DNA from: an uncultured Cytophagales bacterium
GTDB taxonomy: Bacteria; Bacteroidota; Bacteroidia; Cytophagales; Thermoflexibacteraceae
Direction of reading: 5' to 3'
Assembly (NCBI GenBank): GCA_938039675.1
Contig: CALHUI010000024.1
Coordinates: 1 to 54,064 of the forward strand
DNA: 54,064 bases
A program made the position numbers and the translations under genes. Below, piece by piece: positions 8,530-18,034 of this stretch (the first letter of the stretch is position 1; each line of letters opens with the position of its first letter). The notes beneath the pieces are model-generated. The model had not been told where the DNA came from and did no database searches. It saw only the letters and a list, made by a program, of their open reading frames with translations.

Positions 8530-10206
8530 ATGAAAGCAACAGAACATAAAGCATCAGCCAATTTTATTGAACAAATCATAGACAGTCATAACGAGTCCGG
8601 GCGTTTTCAGAAGCGCGTACATACGCGGTTTCCGCCCGAACCGAACGGGTATCTGCATATTGGCCATGCCAAGTCCATTTGCTTGAACTTTGGCTTAGCT
8701 AAAAAGTACAATGGCAAATGCAACTTGCGTTTTGACGATACTAATCCGGCAACGGAAGATGTGGAATATGTGGACTCTATCCGCAACGATGTTCGTTGGC
8801 TTGGCTTTGAGTGGGATGGTGAATTTTTTGCCTCCGATTATTTTGACCAATTGTATGAATGGGCAGAACAACTCATTCTCAAAGGCAAGGCCTATGTAGA
8901 TGACCAAACTGCCGAAGAGATAGCCGCAACCCGTGGAACACCGACCGTACCGGGCAAGGAAAGCCCTTTTCGTAACCGCAGTGTTGAGGAGAACATAGCT
9001 TTATTCCGCCGCATGAAAGCCGGAGAGTTTGATGAAGGCAGCAAAGTATTGCGTGCCAAAATAGATATGTCATCACCCAATATGCACATGCGCGACCCTG
9101 TGCTGTATCGCATCAAGAAAGCGCATCATCACCGCACGGGCGACCGCTGGTGCATCTACCCTATGTATGACTTTGCTCATGGGCTTTGTGATTCTATAGA
9201 GGGCATCACGCACTCTATTTGTACGCTGGAATTTGAAGTCCATCGCCCGCTGTACGATTGGCTGATTGAAGAGTTGGGTATCTATCATCCGCAACAAATA
9301 GAGTTTGCACGCCTAAATCTGGCCTACACAGTCATGAGTAAGCGTAAATTGCTCGAGTTGGTAGAAGGAAAATATGTCAGTGGTTGGGATGACCCCCGCC
9401 TGCCGACCATTTCAGGCCTCCGCCGACGCGGCTATACACCTGCTGCCATTCGCCATTTTGCCGATAAAATTGGTGTTGCCAAGCGCGATAATATAATTGA
9501 CGTAGCACTGTTGGAGTTTTGTATCCGCGAAGATTTGAACAAAATAGCCCCCCGCACGATGGTTGTTTTGCGTCCTTTGAAAGTGGTGATTACCAATTAT
9601 CCCGAAGGACAAACCGAAATGCTTTCGGCTGTTGTAAACCCCGAAATGCCTGAAATGGGCAGTCGCTCCGTACCGTTCGGAAGAGAAATTTATATTGAGC
9701 AGGATGACTTTATGGAGCATCCGCCCAAAGGTTACTTCCGCCTGACACCCGGCGGCGAGGTGCGCTTAAAATATGCTTATATCATTCATTGTCAGGAAGT
9801 TATAAAAGACGAGAACGGCAATGTTACAGAGTTGCGCTGCATCTACTTCCCTGAAAGCAAGAGTGGTTCTGATATTTCGGGTAAGAAAGTGAAAGGAACG
9901 CTTCACTGGGTAGCCGCACACGATGCAACAGAAGCAGAAGTGCGCCTGTACGACCGCTTGTTTACTATCCCCGACTTATCGGAAATCCCGGAAGGCAAAG
10001 ACTGGAAGGATTTTATCAACTCAAAGTCGCTGGAAGTAGTGAGCCACGCCAAGATAGAGAAGAGTCTTTTGCAAGCCGAATCGGGTAGTTTGTGGCAGTT
10101 TGAGCGGTTGGGTTATTTCTGTGCCGACCCGGACACTACTCCTCAAAAGCCCGTATTCAATCGCACGGTTACGCTGAAAGATACTTGGGAAAAAGCAGCG
10201 CATTAA
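8530..10206 (+). CDS. glnS: Glutaminyl-tRNA synthetase
   Basis: 558 residues from an ATG. Class I aminoacyl-tRNA synthetase that charges tRNA-Gln. The signature [15 protein letters not shown] with HIGH at 43-46 and a KMSKS-type VMSKRKL near 268-274 frame the catalytic core. [18 protein letters not shown] is typical of the Gln/Glu subgroup, and GlnRS features continue in the GVAKRDN region and the two beta-barrel anticodon-binding domains ([17 protein letters not shown]-terminal GYFCADPD). Length matches E. coli GlnRS, with no extra domains. It is followed after 14 bp by a histidine-kinase gene and probably cotranscribed with it. Confidence 0.97.
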   Translation: MKATEHKASANFIEQIIDSHNESGRFQKRVHTRFPPEPNGYLHIGHAKSICLNFGLAKKYNGKCNLRFDDTNPATEDVEYVDSIRNDVRWLGFEWDGEFFASDYFDQLYEWAEQLILKGKAYVDDQTAEEIAATRGTPTVPGKESPFRNRSVEENIALFRRMKAGEFDEGSKVLRAKIDMSSPNMHMRDPVLYRIKKAHHHRTGDRWCIYPMYDFAHGLCDSIEGITHSICTLEFEVHRPLYDWLIEELGIYHPQQIEFARLNLAYTVMSKRKLLELVEGKYVSGWDDPRLPTISGLRRRGYTPAAIRHFADKIGVAKRDNIIDVALLEFCIREDLNKIAPRTMVVLRPLKVVITNYPEGQTEMLSAVVNPEMPEMGSRSVPFGREIYIEQDDFMEHPPKGYFRLTPGGEVRLKYAYIIHCQEVIKDENGNVTELRCIYFPESKSGSDISGKKVKGTLHWVAAHDATEAEVRLYDRLFTIPDLSEIPEGKDWKDFINSKSLEVVSHAKIEKSLLQAESGSLWQFERLGYFCADPDTTPQKPVFNRTVTLKDTWEKAAH

Positions 10207-10220
10207 ACAATTATTGAGGG

Positions 10221-12332
10221 ATGCTACGTACTCTCATTAAGATAACCTTATGGATAACCGCCGGATGGCTACTAACTGCTAACTTGTGGGCGCAGCGCAA
10301 AGTTTACAACCAAATATTGGAAGAATTCGAAACTGCTAATACCATTAGCGACAGTATCGGGTACTATATCCGGCTGGCTAATGCCAGTCGGGCTTTTAAC
10401 TTAAAAACATCTATCAGCGATGCTAAGAAAGGGTTAGCCATTGCGTGGCGTGCCGCAGACACGCTGTCGGCTGTAAAATTACTTAATATAAAGGCTTCTG
10501 CATACATCTTGCGCTCCGATTACGATTCGGCAACGATGCACTTAGAACAGGCCTTAGCTTTACAGCAAGTGGTTAATGACAGCGCCGAGTTGGCTACCAC
10601 ATACAGCCATTTTGGTTTCATCAATCGGCGACAACACAATTACTCCAAAGCATTAGATTACCATTTAAATGCGCTGAAAATCCGTACTCAGATTAATGAC
10701 CTGAGCGGTATGAGCATTTCTTACAACAACATTGGCGATGTATATGCCGACCAAGCAAAATATGAGCGCGCAGCAGAGGCATACATAGACGGTATTCGGT
10801 ATGCGGTGCAAGGCAAAGACGATATGCGGCACATTTCTAGCTTGGCAGATTTGGGGCTTGTTTACTACGAACTGAAAAAATATCCCCAGGCAATTAAAAT
10901 CATTCGGGAAGCCCTGACAATTTCCGACCGCATTGGCGGCACATATAAACTCCCTGAGATTTACACAACCCTTGCGCGTATCTATCAGCAACAAAAAAAA
11001 TATGACGATGCGCTGGAATATCTCAACAAAGCCATTGAACATAGTCAACAAAGCGAGTTTGTAACCAATGATGTAAACGTGTATGGAGAAATGTCAAAGT
11101 TATACTGGGAACTTGGCAAGCAGGATTTGGCAATCAACAGCGCACGGCAAGGGCTGGAACATGCCGTGCAACATGACAACATCAATTTGCAACTCCAACT
11201 GTCCTACACGCTCTACGAGTATTACAAAACCCTGAACAATCTGACCAAGTCTTTAGAATACTACATTATTTACCGCGATTTAAAAGAATTTGCCAATGAG
11301 CGCCAACAAAATTTACAGTTGGCCGAACTTGAAACCCAGTATGAATTGGAGCAGATTCAGCACGACCATCAGGCCAAATTGATGGAAAGTGAAAGGTTGT
11401 TAAAAAATCAACGCATTGTATCAATAGCAGTTATAATGGCCTTGATGGCTTGTATTGCCCTTATCACCATTTTGATGAGGAACAATAAAGCCAAAAAGCA
11501 CCACAACGAGGTGTTGATAAAACTCAACAAAGAACTGAAACGCCAGCAGGAAAATGTTTTATCGCTGAAAGAAAATCTAGAACGCACCGTTGAAAGGCGA
11601 ACCGAAGAACTCAAACAAACCATTGACCAACTGACCGAACAAAATCAGGATTTACAGCAGTTCTCATACATCATCTCTCATAACATACGCTCTCCGATTG
11701 CCCGCATCGCCGGATTGATTAATATTATTAAAATTGAAAACAGCGGTACTCAAGCAATCAACGAAGAGATTATCATGCACTTAGAAAAGGCTGTTATCAG
11801 CCTTGATACAGTCATCCGCGATTTAAATCAGATTCTTTCCATCCGTAAGGGCATCAATAAGTCCAAAGAAATGATTTCCTTTCGGGAGGTCTTTGAATGG
11901 GTAACGCTTACGCTGGAAAATGAAATAGCATTGGCAGGTGCAAAAATTTATCAGGATTTCAGCCAATACCCGAGTGTGTATTCAATTAAGGCATACCTGC
12001 AAAGCATCATGTATAACCTGATTTCAAATGCCATCAAATATCGCCGCACCGATATTGAACCGCAAATTCATGTGATTTCTTACAGAAACGGCGATTACGT
12101 TTGCCTTGAAGTAAAAGACAATGGCATTGGTATTGACTTACAGGCCATAGACCCCTACAAAATTTTTGGGCTGTATCAGCGTATGCACACCCACGTAGAG
12201 GGCAAAGGTCTGGGGCTGTATTTAGTCAAGTCGCAGATAGAGGCACTCAACGGCAAAATTGAGCTCGAGAGTGAGTTGATGAAGGGTAGCAAGTTTACTG
12301 TTTACTTCCCTGCTCATACGCTTTTGATTTGA
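10221..12332 (+). CDS. TPR-containing sensor histidine kinase
   Basis: 703 residues. An N-terminal signal peptide (about 1-25, ending NLWAQ) is followed by roughly seven TPR repeats (about 60-350; for example GDVYADQAKYERAAEAY and YEALKKYPQAIKI-like units) that would lie in the periplasm. Then come a coiled coil, one membrane helix (399-419), a second coiled coil (425-480) and a HisKA-like segment with H487 in SHNIRSPIARI. The ATPase domain has NLISNAIKYR, DNGIGIDL and GKGLGLYLVKSQIE. The HNIRSP phosphosite type is common in Bacteroidota. No response regulator is adjacent, so its partner is unknown. The 3' end overlaps the convergent GlmU-like gene by 19 bp. Confidence 0.93.
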   Translation: MLRTLIKITLWITAGWLLTANLWAQRKVYNQILEEFETANTISDSIGYYIRLANASRAFNLKTSISDAKKGLAIAWRAADTLSAVKLLNIKASAYILRSDYDSATMHLEQALALQQVVNDSAELATTYSHFGFINRRQHNYSKALDYHLNALKIRTQINDLSGMSISYNNIGDVYADQAKYERAAEAYIDGIRYAVQGKDDMRHISSLADLGLVYYELKKYPQAIKIIREALTISDRIGGTYKLPEIYTTLARIYQQQKKYDDALEYLNKAIEHSQQSEFVTNDVNVYGEMSKLYWELGKQDLAINSARQGLEHAVQHDNINLQLQLSYTLYEYYKTLNNLTKSLEYYIIYRDLKEFANERQQNLQLAELETQYELEQIQHDHQAKLMESERLLKNQRIVSIAVIMALMACIALITILMRNNKAKKHHNEVLIKLNKELKRQQENVLSLKENLERTVERRTEELKQTIDQLTEQNQDLQQFSYIISHNIRSPIARIAGLINIIKIENSGTQAINEEIIMHLEKAVISLDTVIRDLNQILSIRKGINKSKEMISFREVFEWVTLTLENEIALAGAKIYQDFSQYPSVYSIKAYLQSIMYNLISNAIKYRRTDIEPQIHVISYRNGDYVCLEVKDNGIGIDLQAIDPYKIFGLYQRMHTHVEGKGLGLYLVKSQIEALNGKIELESELMKGSKFTVYFPAHTLLI

Positions 12333-13522
12333 TAGTTAGTAGTTTGCCGAAAAATATTTTCCCAAAGTGAAACATCTGCTGTTGTCCATGCTTGTCCTTT
12401 GGATGCTTTCATGCGTGCTGCGGTTTTAATAAATTCATCAAAACGGTAGGTTTGCAGTCGGGCAGGTGTTCCCCACGAAAACGGTGGAATGAATTTGGGC
12501 GGCAGACCTGCGTCAAACAGATTCATGGCGGGGCCGCCAACGGTTGCCGTATTAAAGGCTGTGCCGATACCCGTAAAACTGTAGTCGCCCAGAAAAAGCC
12601 CGCCAAACCGACGTTCGGAAGGTGCGAATTGGCTGCTCGCATAGTTCCACAGGTTGATATAGCCCATGGTATTTTTCATGTTGGAAGCGGTAGTTCCTGC
12701 ACCCAAGTTGCAATATTCGCCAATGATACTATTGCCCAAAAAACCTTCGTGGGCTTTGTTGCTGTAACCTGTGAGTACACTGTTACTGATTTCGCCTCCT
12801 GCTTTGCAGTGGTTACCTACGGTTGTATCGCCGCGGATAATTGCCCCCATGTTTAGTTGCGCCCCCTCGCACAGGGCAAAAGCGCCTCTAATAAGACTGC
12901 CTTCGCCTACGACCGCATTTTTACCGATATAAATAGCACCTGTTTCGGCATTCAGCACCGCTGATTTGATAACAGCCCCCTCTTCAATGAAAATGTTATC
13001 GGCCGCATAAATGGCTGTGTGTTTATCCGTAACAACCGCACTGCGCCGCTGTTGCCTGATGGCGGCTATATCGGCCTCAATTGCCGTGCGATTCAGGCTA
13101 AAAATATCGGTTAGCTCCCTGATAATCAAGGGGTAATTGTATGAGTTTGCTCGGGAAGATGCTGCTTCTCGTACCTCTTCCGCACGGCGGTACAGTTGCG
13201 GTGCGTGGAAAGCAACCAGATAATTATCAGCCCAAAGGCTTTCGCCGGAGGGGAGTTGTCGAATGTCTTGCACAAGTTCGGCATTGGGTAATACGCCGCC
13301 GCCGATGTACATAATGCTGCTTTTGGCAGGGGTTAGCGGGAAAAAATCGGTCAGATAGCCCACAGTAAGCCATGACATGGGTATGGTTGGGAAATGAAAC
13401 GCCCATTTTTCGCGGATGCGCCAAATACCTGTACGCAGTTCGGCAATCGGGCGGGATACCGTCAGTGGCCAAAGGCGAAGATGCGCCTCAACAGTATCTA
13501 CAAAAACAATTTGTGAAAACAT
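12314..13522 (-). CDS. GlmU-like sugar nucleotidyltransferase/acyltransferase (alternative Bacteroidota GlmU)
   Basis: 402 residues from an ATG. The N-terminal half resembles a nucleotidyltransferase fold, but it opens with VFVDTVEAHLRLWPLTVSRP instead of the classical glycine-rich pyrophosphorylase loop. The C-terminal half is a left-handed beta-helix of hexapeptide repeats (about 165-330; for example GAVIKSAVLN, GEGSLIRGAF, GDTTVGNHCKAGGEI) ending in a GIGTAFNTATVGGPA-type turn. This matches the Bacteroidota family proposed to replace GlmU in making UDP-GlcNAc from glucosamine-1-phosphate for peptidoglycan and LPS. That role rests on family knowledge. A good promoter is visible upstream at 13546-13574. 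Confidence 0.82.
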   Translation of the reverse strand: MFSQIVFVDTVEAHLRLWPLTVSRPIAELRTGIWRIREKWAFHFPTIPMSWLTVGYLTDFFPLTPAKSSIMYIGGGVLPNAELVQDIRQLPSGESLWADNYLVAFHAPQLYRRAEEVREAASSRANSYNYPLIIRELTDIFSLNRTAIEADIAAIRQQRRSAVVTDKHTAIYAADNIFIEEGAVIKSAVLNAETGAIYIGKNAVVGEGSLIRGAFALCEGAQLNMGAIIRGDTTVGNHCKAGGEISNSVLTGYSNKAHEGFLGNSIIGEYCNLGAGTTASNMKNTMGYINLWNYASSQFAPSERRFGGLFLGDYSFTGIGTAFNTATVGGPAMNLFDAGLPPKFIPPFSWGTPARLQTYRFDEFIKTAARMKASKGQAWTTADVSLWENIFRQTTNYQIKSV

Positions 13523-13545
13523 TTGTAGCTAAAATCGGATTATAG

Positions 13546-13574
13546 CAAAGATATGGAAACAATCAACTTTGCAA
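13546..13574 (-). promoter_or_regulatory. Putative promoter of the GlmU-like gene
   Basis: Reading the minus strand, TTG (13574-13572) is followed after 18 bases by TATCTTTG (13553-13546), a perfect TAnnTTTG -7 box. Start of transcription would be near 13539, giving a leader of about 17 bases. The site overlaps the first codons of the divergent flavin reductase gene, so the two genes may interfere with each other. Confidence 0.55.
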
Positions 13575-14203
13575 CTTTTCGCGCATCTGACTTTGAGCAG
13601 ATGGAAAAACAATTTCGCATAAACTTGATTAATTCGCTCAGCGGATTCAAAAGTGTCTGTCTTGTAGGTACTCAAAGTAAGGAGGGTGTTACCAATCTGG
13701 CAATTTTCAGTCAGGTATTTCATGTGGGGGCTAATCCCGCACTAATGGGGATGTTGGTGCGCCCTGATTCGGTTCGTCGCGATACGCTCATTAATTTGCA
13801 AGAAACAGGTTTTTTTACGCTCAATCATATCCGTGCCGATTTTTTCAAAGAGGCGCATCAGACTTCTGCCCGCTACGACAGGTCGGAGTTTGAGGCAGTC
13901 GGGCTCACTCCGTTTTACACAGAAAATATTAAAGCACCCTATGTGGCAGAGTCTTACATACGTATCGGTCTGTCATTTGCGGAACGCCACGAGCTCGCCA
14001 TCAACGGAACCGTGCTGATTATCGGCAAGGTAGAGGAGGTTTTTGCTCCGGCAGAATGTGTAGCACCCGACGGTTATCTGGACATTGAAAAAGCCGGTAC
14101 TATTACCTGTTCTTCGTTGGACAGCTATCACATCACCCGAAGGCTCGCGCGTTTGAGCTATGCCAAACCAGACAAGCCGCTAACAGAGATTACGGGGATA
14201 TAA
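13553..14203 (+). CDS. Flavin reductase family protein (FMN-binding split barrel)
   Basis: 216 residues. The flavin-reductase-like fold is recognisable: SGFKSVCLVGTQSKEGVTNLAIFSQVFHVGANPALMG is the usual first half, with conserved residues around SVRRDTLINLQETG; then FTLNHIRADFFKEAHQTSARY and GTVLIIGKVEEV. Relatives bind FMN and reduce flavins with NAD(P)H, or act on small molecules. The substrate cannot be deduced. Its start is 30 bp from the divergent GlmU-like start. About 120 bp of AT-rich sequence without a gene follows (14204-14324). It contains two imperfect copies of an ATACACAAAAAA-like string. Confidence 0.85.
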   Translation: METINFATFRASDFEQMEKQFRINLINSLSGFKSVCLVGTQSKEGVTNLAIFSQVFHVGANPALMGMLVRPDSVRRDTLINLQETGFFTLNHIRADFFKEAHQTSARYDRSEFEAVGLTPFYTENIKAPYVAESYIRIGLSFAERHELAINGTVLIIGKVEEVFAPAECVAPDGYLDIEKAGTITCSSLDSYHITRRLARLSYAKPDKPLTEITGI

Positions 14204-14324
14204 GGAATAAAATACACAAAAAACTATCAGTTTAAAATGCTTTTTTCAACAAATTACACAAAAAAATTATCAAATCACTTGCATTTTTGTATGTACGCAA
14301 GCTAATTTGAATGATATTAAAATT

Positions 14325-14456
14325 TTATCTCATCCAAACCGAAAAGGCGTAAAAAATGCCAATCAGCAGCACCAGATAAACTACCAATGCGATGTACATT
14401 TGCCGCCATGAACGGAAAAACGGTGGCAAATGTTCTTTTTCTTCTCCGTTGCTCAT
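14325..14456 (-). CDS. Small single-pass membrane protein, 43 residues
   Basis: An ATG at 14456 overlaps the TGA of the upstream PIG-L deacetylase in an ATGA arrangement, so translation is probably coupled. The product begins MSNGEEKEHLPPFFRSWRQM, followed by a hydrophobic helix YIALVVYLVLLIGIFYAFSV, and ends WMR. The N-terminus is acidic then basic, so the tail orientation is uncertain. The size and charge-then-helix pattern resemble small transporter-linked subunits, but no transporter is next to it here. I do not recognise a named family. The coupling makes it likely to be real. Confidence 0.7.
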   Translation of the reverse strand: MSNGEEKEHLPPFFRSWRQMYIALVVYLVLLIGIFYAFSVWMR

Positions 14457-16975
14457 TTGCCGTAAGAAATTAGGTTGGTAAACAAACGATAAGCGCCTGA
14501 AACACCCGCCGGCAGTTGGCGGAAAAAGGCATAACCAGTATAAATGAATGCTCCTTTGCCATATTGGGCAAACAATAGGCCGCCTTTCAGTTGGTCAGAG
14601 TCTGGGTCGGCACAGGAAATGACGGTTTCGTATTTATCGTCCCAGCGGTCGGCAAAATAGAGGCCGCGTTCCTGTACCCAGTCTTTAAAATCGTCCTGCG
14701 TAATTTTATTCGGGCTGTTCAGGAGCGGATGATGTGGGTTGATAAGGGTAATGGGCGCATCTTCCAGCGTTACGCGCTCGCGTGAAATATGAAACGGATA
14801 CGGGCCGATTTGCTGTGTACCCAACCCAAAACTCACATTGTACTGCACAATCAGTGTTCCGCCTTTTTCCACATAATCCAACAATTTAGGGCTGTGAAAT
14901 TTGATGCGGGAGCGTGTGTTGTACGCGCGAACGCCCGTGATGATGGCATCAAATTGCGAAAGATTCATATTGTCAAAATTATCATCGGTCAGATTAACTA
15001 CCTGATAACCTATTTGGCGCAAACTTGCGGGGATTTCGTCGCCTGCACCATCGTAATAACCGATGAGTTTGCCCTTAGTTTGGACATTCAACTTGACAAT
15101 TTTTGCCGTAGCCATTGGGTACAGCATCTGAATAGGAATGTGAGGATAGTTAATTTCTTCCAGCCCGTGTGCCGGCTCACCGTTAATCAACACGCCGATT
15201 TCTGCCGTGCTGCTCCTGTCAGGCGGGAAAAGCTGGAAACTGACTGTTTTCTCCTCTTCTTTCATTGCCAGTGCAAAGTCAATAAAAGCGGGTTCGCTGC
15301 GCCAGTCCTGTGGTATAGCCAACGACACACGACCTGATGCATTATTGCGCCCTGCTTTAAGTAACAAGCTGATTTCCTTTGGGTTGGGGTCGGAAAATAC
15401 GTAAACTTTATCTTTAATATTGGCAGTAACGGGCGGTGTTACCTCGAACGGTCGGTATTTTTCGCCATCTACGCGGTGCGTCCATTTATACATCATTGGG
15501 ATGCGGTAGATGAGCTGTACGCCGTCTAACTCTACTCCAAAAAGTACGGTGTGTTCGGGTGGAGTTTCGGGCAGACCGACAAGCTGCCAGTCATCTACCT
15601 GATACATGCCCTTATTGAGCGATTTGAGAAGCCAATAAGGTTGTGAAATAGACAACTTTTCCGACAGTCGATATTTACTTTTGATGATTTGTGGTACATT
15701 ATTGATAAGAAAAACATCTTTACTTACTTTTCCTCCATTTGAGTGCTCAAAGCCCTGTGCAAATTCTACGTCATAAATCCGCCATTTGAAGGGCAAGTTG
15801 CTGCGGTTGATTACAGTGGTTATGGTACTTATGCTGTCGCCTGCCACAGCCGAGTAATCTTCTGCCACAATTTCAAACCAAAGTCCGGCACATTCGCGAA
15901 TGACCTCTTTTACTTCCTCTTTTTTTACATTTATCCAATGGCGTTCATCGTCGTTGGCGGGTTTCCATTTGTTGAGGCTGCGATAGGCTTGCAACAGCAG
16001 CGGTACAACAGCCGAAGGATTTTCAGGATTAAATCGGGCAACGGCTTGGTCAATTAGTTTGCCGATTTTTTCACCGCTTTTGATGCGCGTCCATGTGGTG
16101 TTGATATTGTCAAATAAGTCATTCTGTGCACGGTCGCCCATAATGTGCTGCACGTATTCCATGCGGGTGCCGCGTTCTTTGGCTGCTCCGAAACCCTGAC
16201 TTTTGTGCTGGCTGCGGCTATCCATGGCAATGTCGTAGTAGCTTTCACCCAACAAAGGATTGTAGGTGCCCACATCCATCAACAAAAACTGGCTTTCATC
16301 AATTTTGGCTGTATCGTTTACGCCGCGCCATTTGTTCCAAAGCAGGCGTTTAGGTTGCCATACCGATACGTATTTTAGTTGTTCGGGAAATATTTTTGGG
16401 TCTGCCGCCGCACGAAAGGCATCCTCTGCCAACAGTGCGGAGGCAGTATGATGCCCGTGCCCGCCGCTGCCGTCGGTAGGAAAACGCGTGATGAGCACAT
16501 CGGGGCGGAATTTACGAATCGTCCAAACCATATCGGCCAGCACGCGAGTGCTGTCCCAAAGCAGCAGCGTTTCGCGCGGATTGCGGGAAAACCCGAAGTC
16601 GTTGGCTGTGGTGAAAAACTGTTTGCCACCATCTATTTGTCGCGCTGCAAGCAGTTCCTGCGTGCGTATGACACCCAACAGGTAGCCCTGCTCGCTGCCG
16701 ATGAGATTTTGCCCGCCGTCGCCTCTGGTAAGCGACAGATAAGCGGTTTCATAGTGTTTATGCTTGGCGAGGTAAGCAATCAGGCGCGTGTTTTCATCGT
16801 CGGGGTGGGCAGCTATGTAAAGCACAGAACCCAGCACGCGAAGTTTTTTTAGTGCCAGTTGCAATTCGCCCGTTTTCATTGGCTTGAGTGCCTGCGCGCT
16901 GACACCACAGGTTAGTAGCAACATCAGCACACACGATAAGCCCCACTGTTGCAGGTGTAACTTTTTCATTATCAT
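14453..16975 (-). CDS. PIG-L family N-acetylglucosaminyl deacetylase, exported
   Basis: 840 residues; ATG at 16975 or 16969. A signal peptide ends at about residue 28 (GVSAQ). The PIG-L/LmbE catalytic part follows: IAAHPDDENTRLIAYLAK with the metal-binding HPDD, SLTRGDGGQNLIG, and FPTDGSGGHGHHTASALLAED with the second metal His. The family removes acetyl groups from GlcNAc-type substrates using zinc. The following 550 residues include beta-sandwich-like segments and a C-terminal ThuA/GATase-like region (QFDAIITGVRAYNT, LLDYVEKGGTLIVQYN). Large exported forms like this are common in Bacteroidota and probably act on extracellular glycans or glycosides. The natural substrate is unknown. Confidence 0.88.
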   Translation of the reverse strand: MIMKKLHLQQWGLSCVLMLLLTCGVSAQALKPMKTGELQLALKKLRVLGSVLYIAAHPDDENTRLIAYLAKHKHYETAYLSLTRGDGGQNLIGSEQGYLLGVIRTQELLAARQIDGGKQFFTTANDFGFSRNPRETLLLWDSTRVLADMVWTIRKFRPDVLITRFPTDGSGGHGHHTASALLAEDAFRAAADPKIFPEQLKYVSVWQPKRLLWNKWRGVNDTAKIDESQFLLMDVGTYNPLLGESYYDIAMDSRSQHKSQGFGAAKERGTRMEYVQHIMGDRAQNDLFDNINTTWTRIKSGEKIGKLIDQAVARFNPENPSAVVPLLLQAYRSLNKWKPANDDERHWINVKKEEVKEVIRECAGLWFEIVAEDYSAVAGDSISTITTVINRSNLPFKWRIYDVEFAQGFEHSNGGKVSKDVFLINNVPQIIKSKYRLSEKLSISQPYWLLKSLNKGMYQVDDWQLVGLPETPPEHTVLFGVELDGVQLIYRIPMMYKWTHRVDGEKYRPFEVTPPVTANIKDKVYVFSDPNPKEISLLLKAGRNNASGRVSLAIPQDWRSEPAFIDFALAMKEEEKTVSFQLFPPDRSSTAEIGVLINGEPAHGLEEINYPHIPIQMLYPMATAKIVKLNVQTKGKLIGYYDGAGDEIPASLRQIGYQVVNLTDDNFDNMNLSQFDAIITGVRAYNTRSRIKFHSPKLLDYVEKGGTLIVQYNVSFGLGTQQIGPYPFHISRERVTLEDAPITLINPHHPLLNSPNKITQDDFKDWVQERGLYFADRWDDKYETVISCADPDSDQLKGGLLFAQYGKGAFIYTGYAFFRQLPAGVSGAYRLFTNLISYGK

Positions 16976-17074
16976 ATTCCTTTCAATTCTGGCGAAATTA
17001 AACAGTTATTGGCAATGTGCCGCCGCTAATGAGCGACAATTCTTATATTAGCTGCCGATTAGAAAACTGAACTC

Positions 17075-17905
17075 ATGCAAAAAAATATTTTATTCATTCT
17101 GTTGGGCTATTTGATGTTGTGCATTGTCGGATGCAGCAAAAAAACTGATAACAAGGGCAACTTACCTTTTACATTTGAGACCCAACATATTGAACGCGAT
17201 TTGGCTACGCTGTGGTTGCGCAAGTCGGACAGTTCTGTTGTAGATACAACCCATCACATCCTGTCTATTGATTATCCGGTTATCAGCGATTGGGAGAACG
17301 AGGAAGCTCAGCAGATTTTCAACACATTGATAAAAAACATAGTGGACGAAAATATTGCCATGTTTGAAAAAGAAATAATCCCCAGTGATTATCAGGAGAA
17401 GGTATGGCTTGACTCCATAGAAGCTGCCAAGTATTTTCCCATCGGAAAAAACACATCCCTCTACATCAATTATCTACCCGGTATTATTAACGAAAATTTT
17501 ATCGCCGTCCAGTTTGCATTTGATGCTTTCTATGGTGGGGCGCATGGTATGCAGTATTTTCAGCAGCTAAACTTTGATGTGGCTAATAAAAAAAACTTAC
17601 AATTATATGATTTATTTATTGCTGATGCTGATTACTTAGCGCAGTTGTCGGCTTATTGTCGTAATGATTTGCTGAGCCGTGTCAATGAAATAGGCTCGGA
17701 CTCCACCATGGTAGAGCAGGGAGTTGAGCCTGTGCTTGCCAATTTCAAAGATTTTGAACTGACTTCGCAAGGAATTAAAATTTATTTTTCGCCTTACCAA
17801 GTAGCTCCATATGCTTCAGGGCCGCAGGAAGTAAAAATTCCGTACGCCAATCTGGAAAAAATATTGCGCCCCGACGGCGTATGGAAGAAAATTCAAAAGA
17901 AATAG
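17075..17905 (+). CDS. DUF3298/DUF4163 (RsiV-like) lipoprotein
   Basis: 276 residues. Lipoprotein signal MQKNILFILLGYLMLCIVGC with the lipid-attachment Cys at 20. The rest has the DUF4163-DUF3298 pattern: ILSIDYPVISDWENEEAQQIFN near residue 62, VQFAFDAFYGGAHGMQYFQQLNFD near 145, LQLYDLFIADADYLAQLS, and the diagnostic IKIYFSPYQVAPYASGP near 240. In Bacillus the DUF3298 domain forms the C-terminal part of the anti-sigma factor RsiV and of the deacetylase PdaC, where it binds lysozyme or glycans. Here it stands alone in the periplasm or outer membrane. No sigma factor lies nearby. About 130 bp without a gene follow. Confidence 0.82.
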   Translation: MQKNILFILLGYLMLCIVGCSKKTDNKGNLPFTFETQHIERDLATLWLRKSDSSVVDTTHHILSIDYPVISDWENEEAQQIFNTLIKNIVDENIAMFEKEIIPSDYQEKVWLDSIEAAKYFPIGKNTSLYINYLPGIINENFIAVQFAFDAFYGGAHGMQYFQQLNFDVANKKNLQLYDLFIADADYLAQLSAYCRNDLLSRVNEIGSDSTMVEQGVEPVLANFKDFELTSQGIKIYFSPYQVAPYASGPQEVKIPYANLEKILRPDGVWKKIQKK

Positions 17906-18034
17906 TCGGACAAATTTAAAGTACAGTTTACCGGTATGCGGATTTTAGCAGGTAATACCGATGAACGCTGATTGAAGCATTTCAGGAAGAAAAACCCACC
18001 AATTGATAAAAGTGTTTTAATGCGCTTCAATTGC

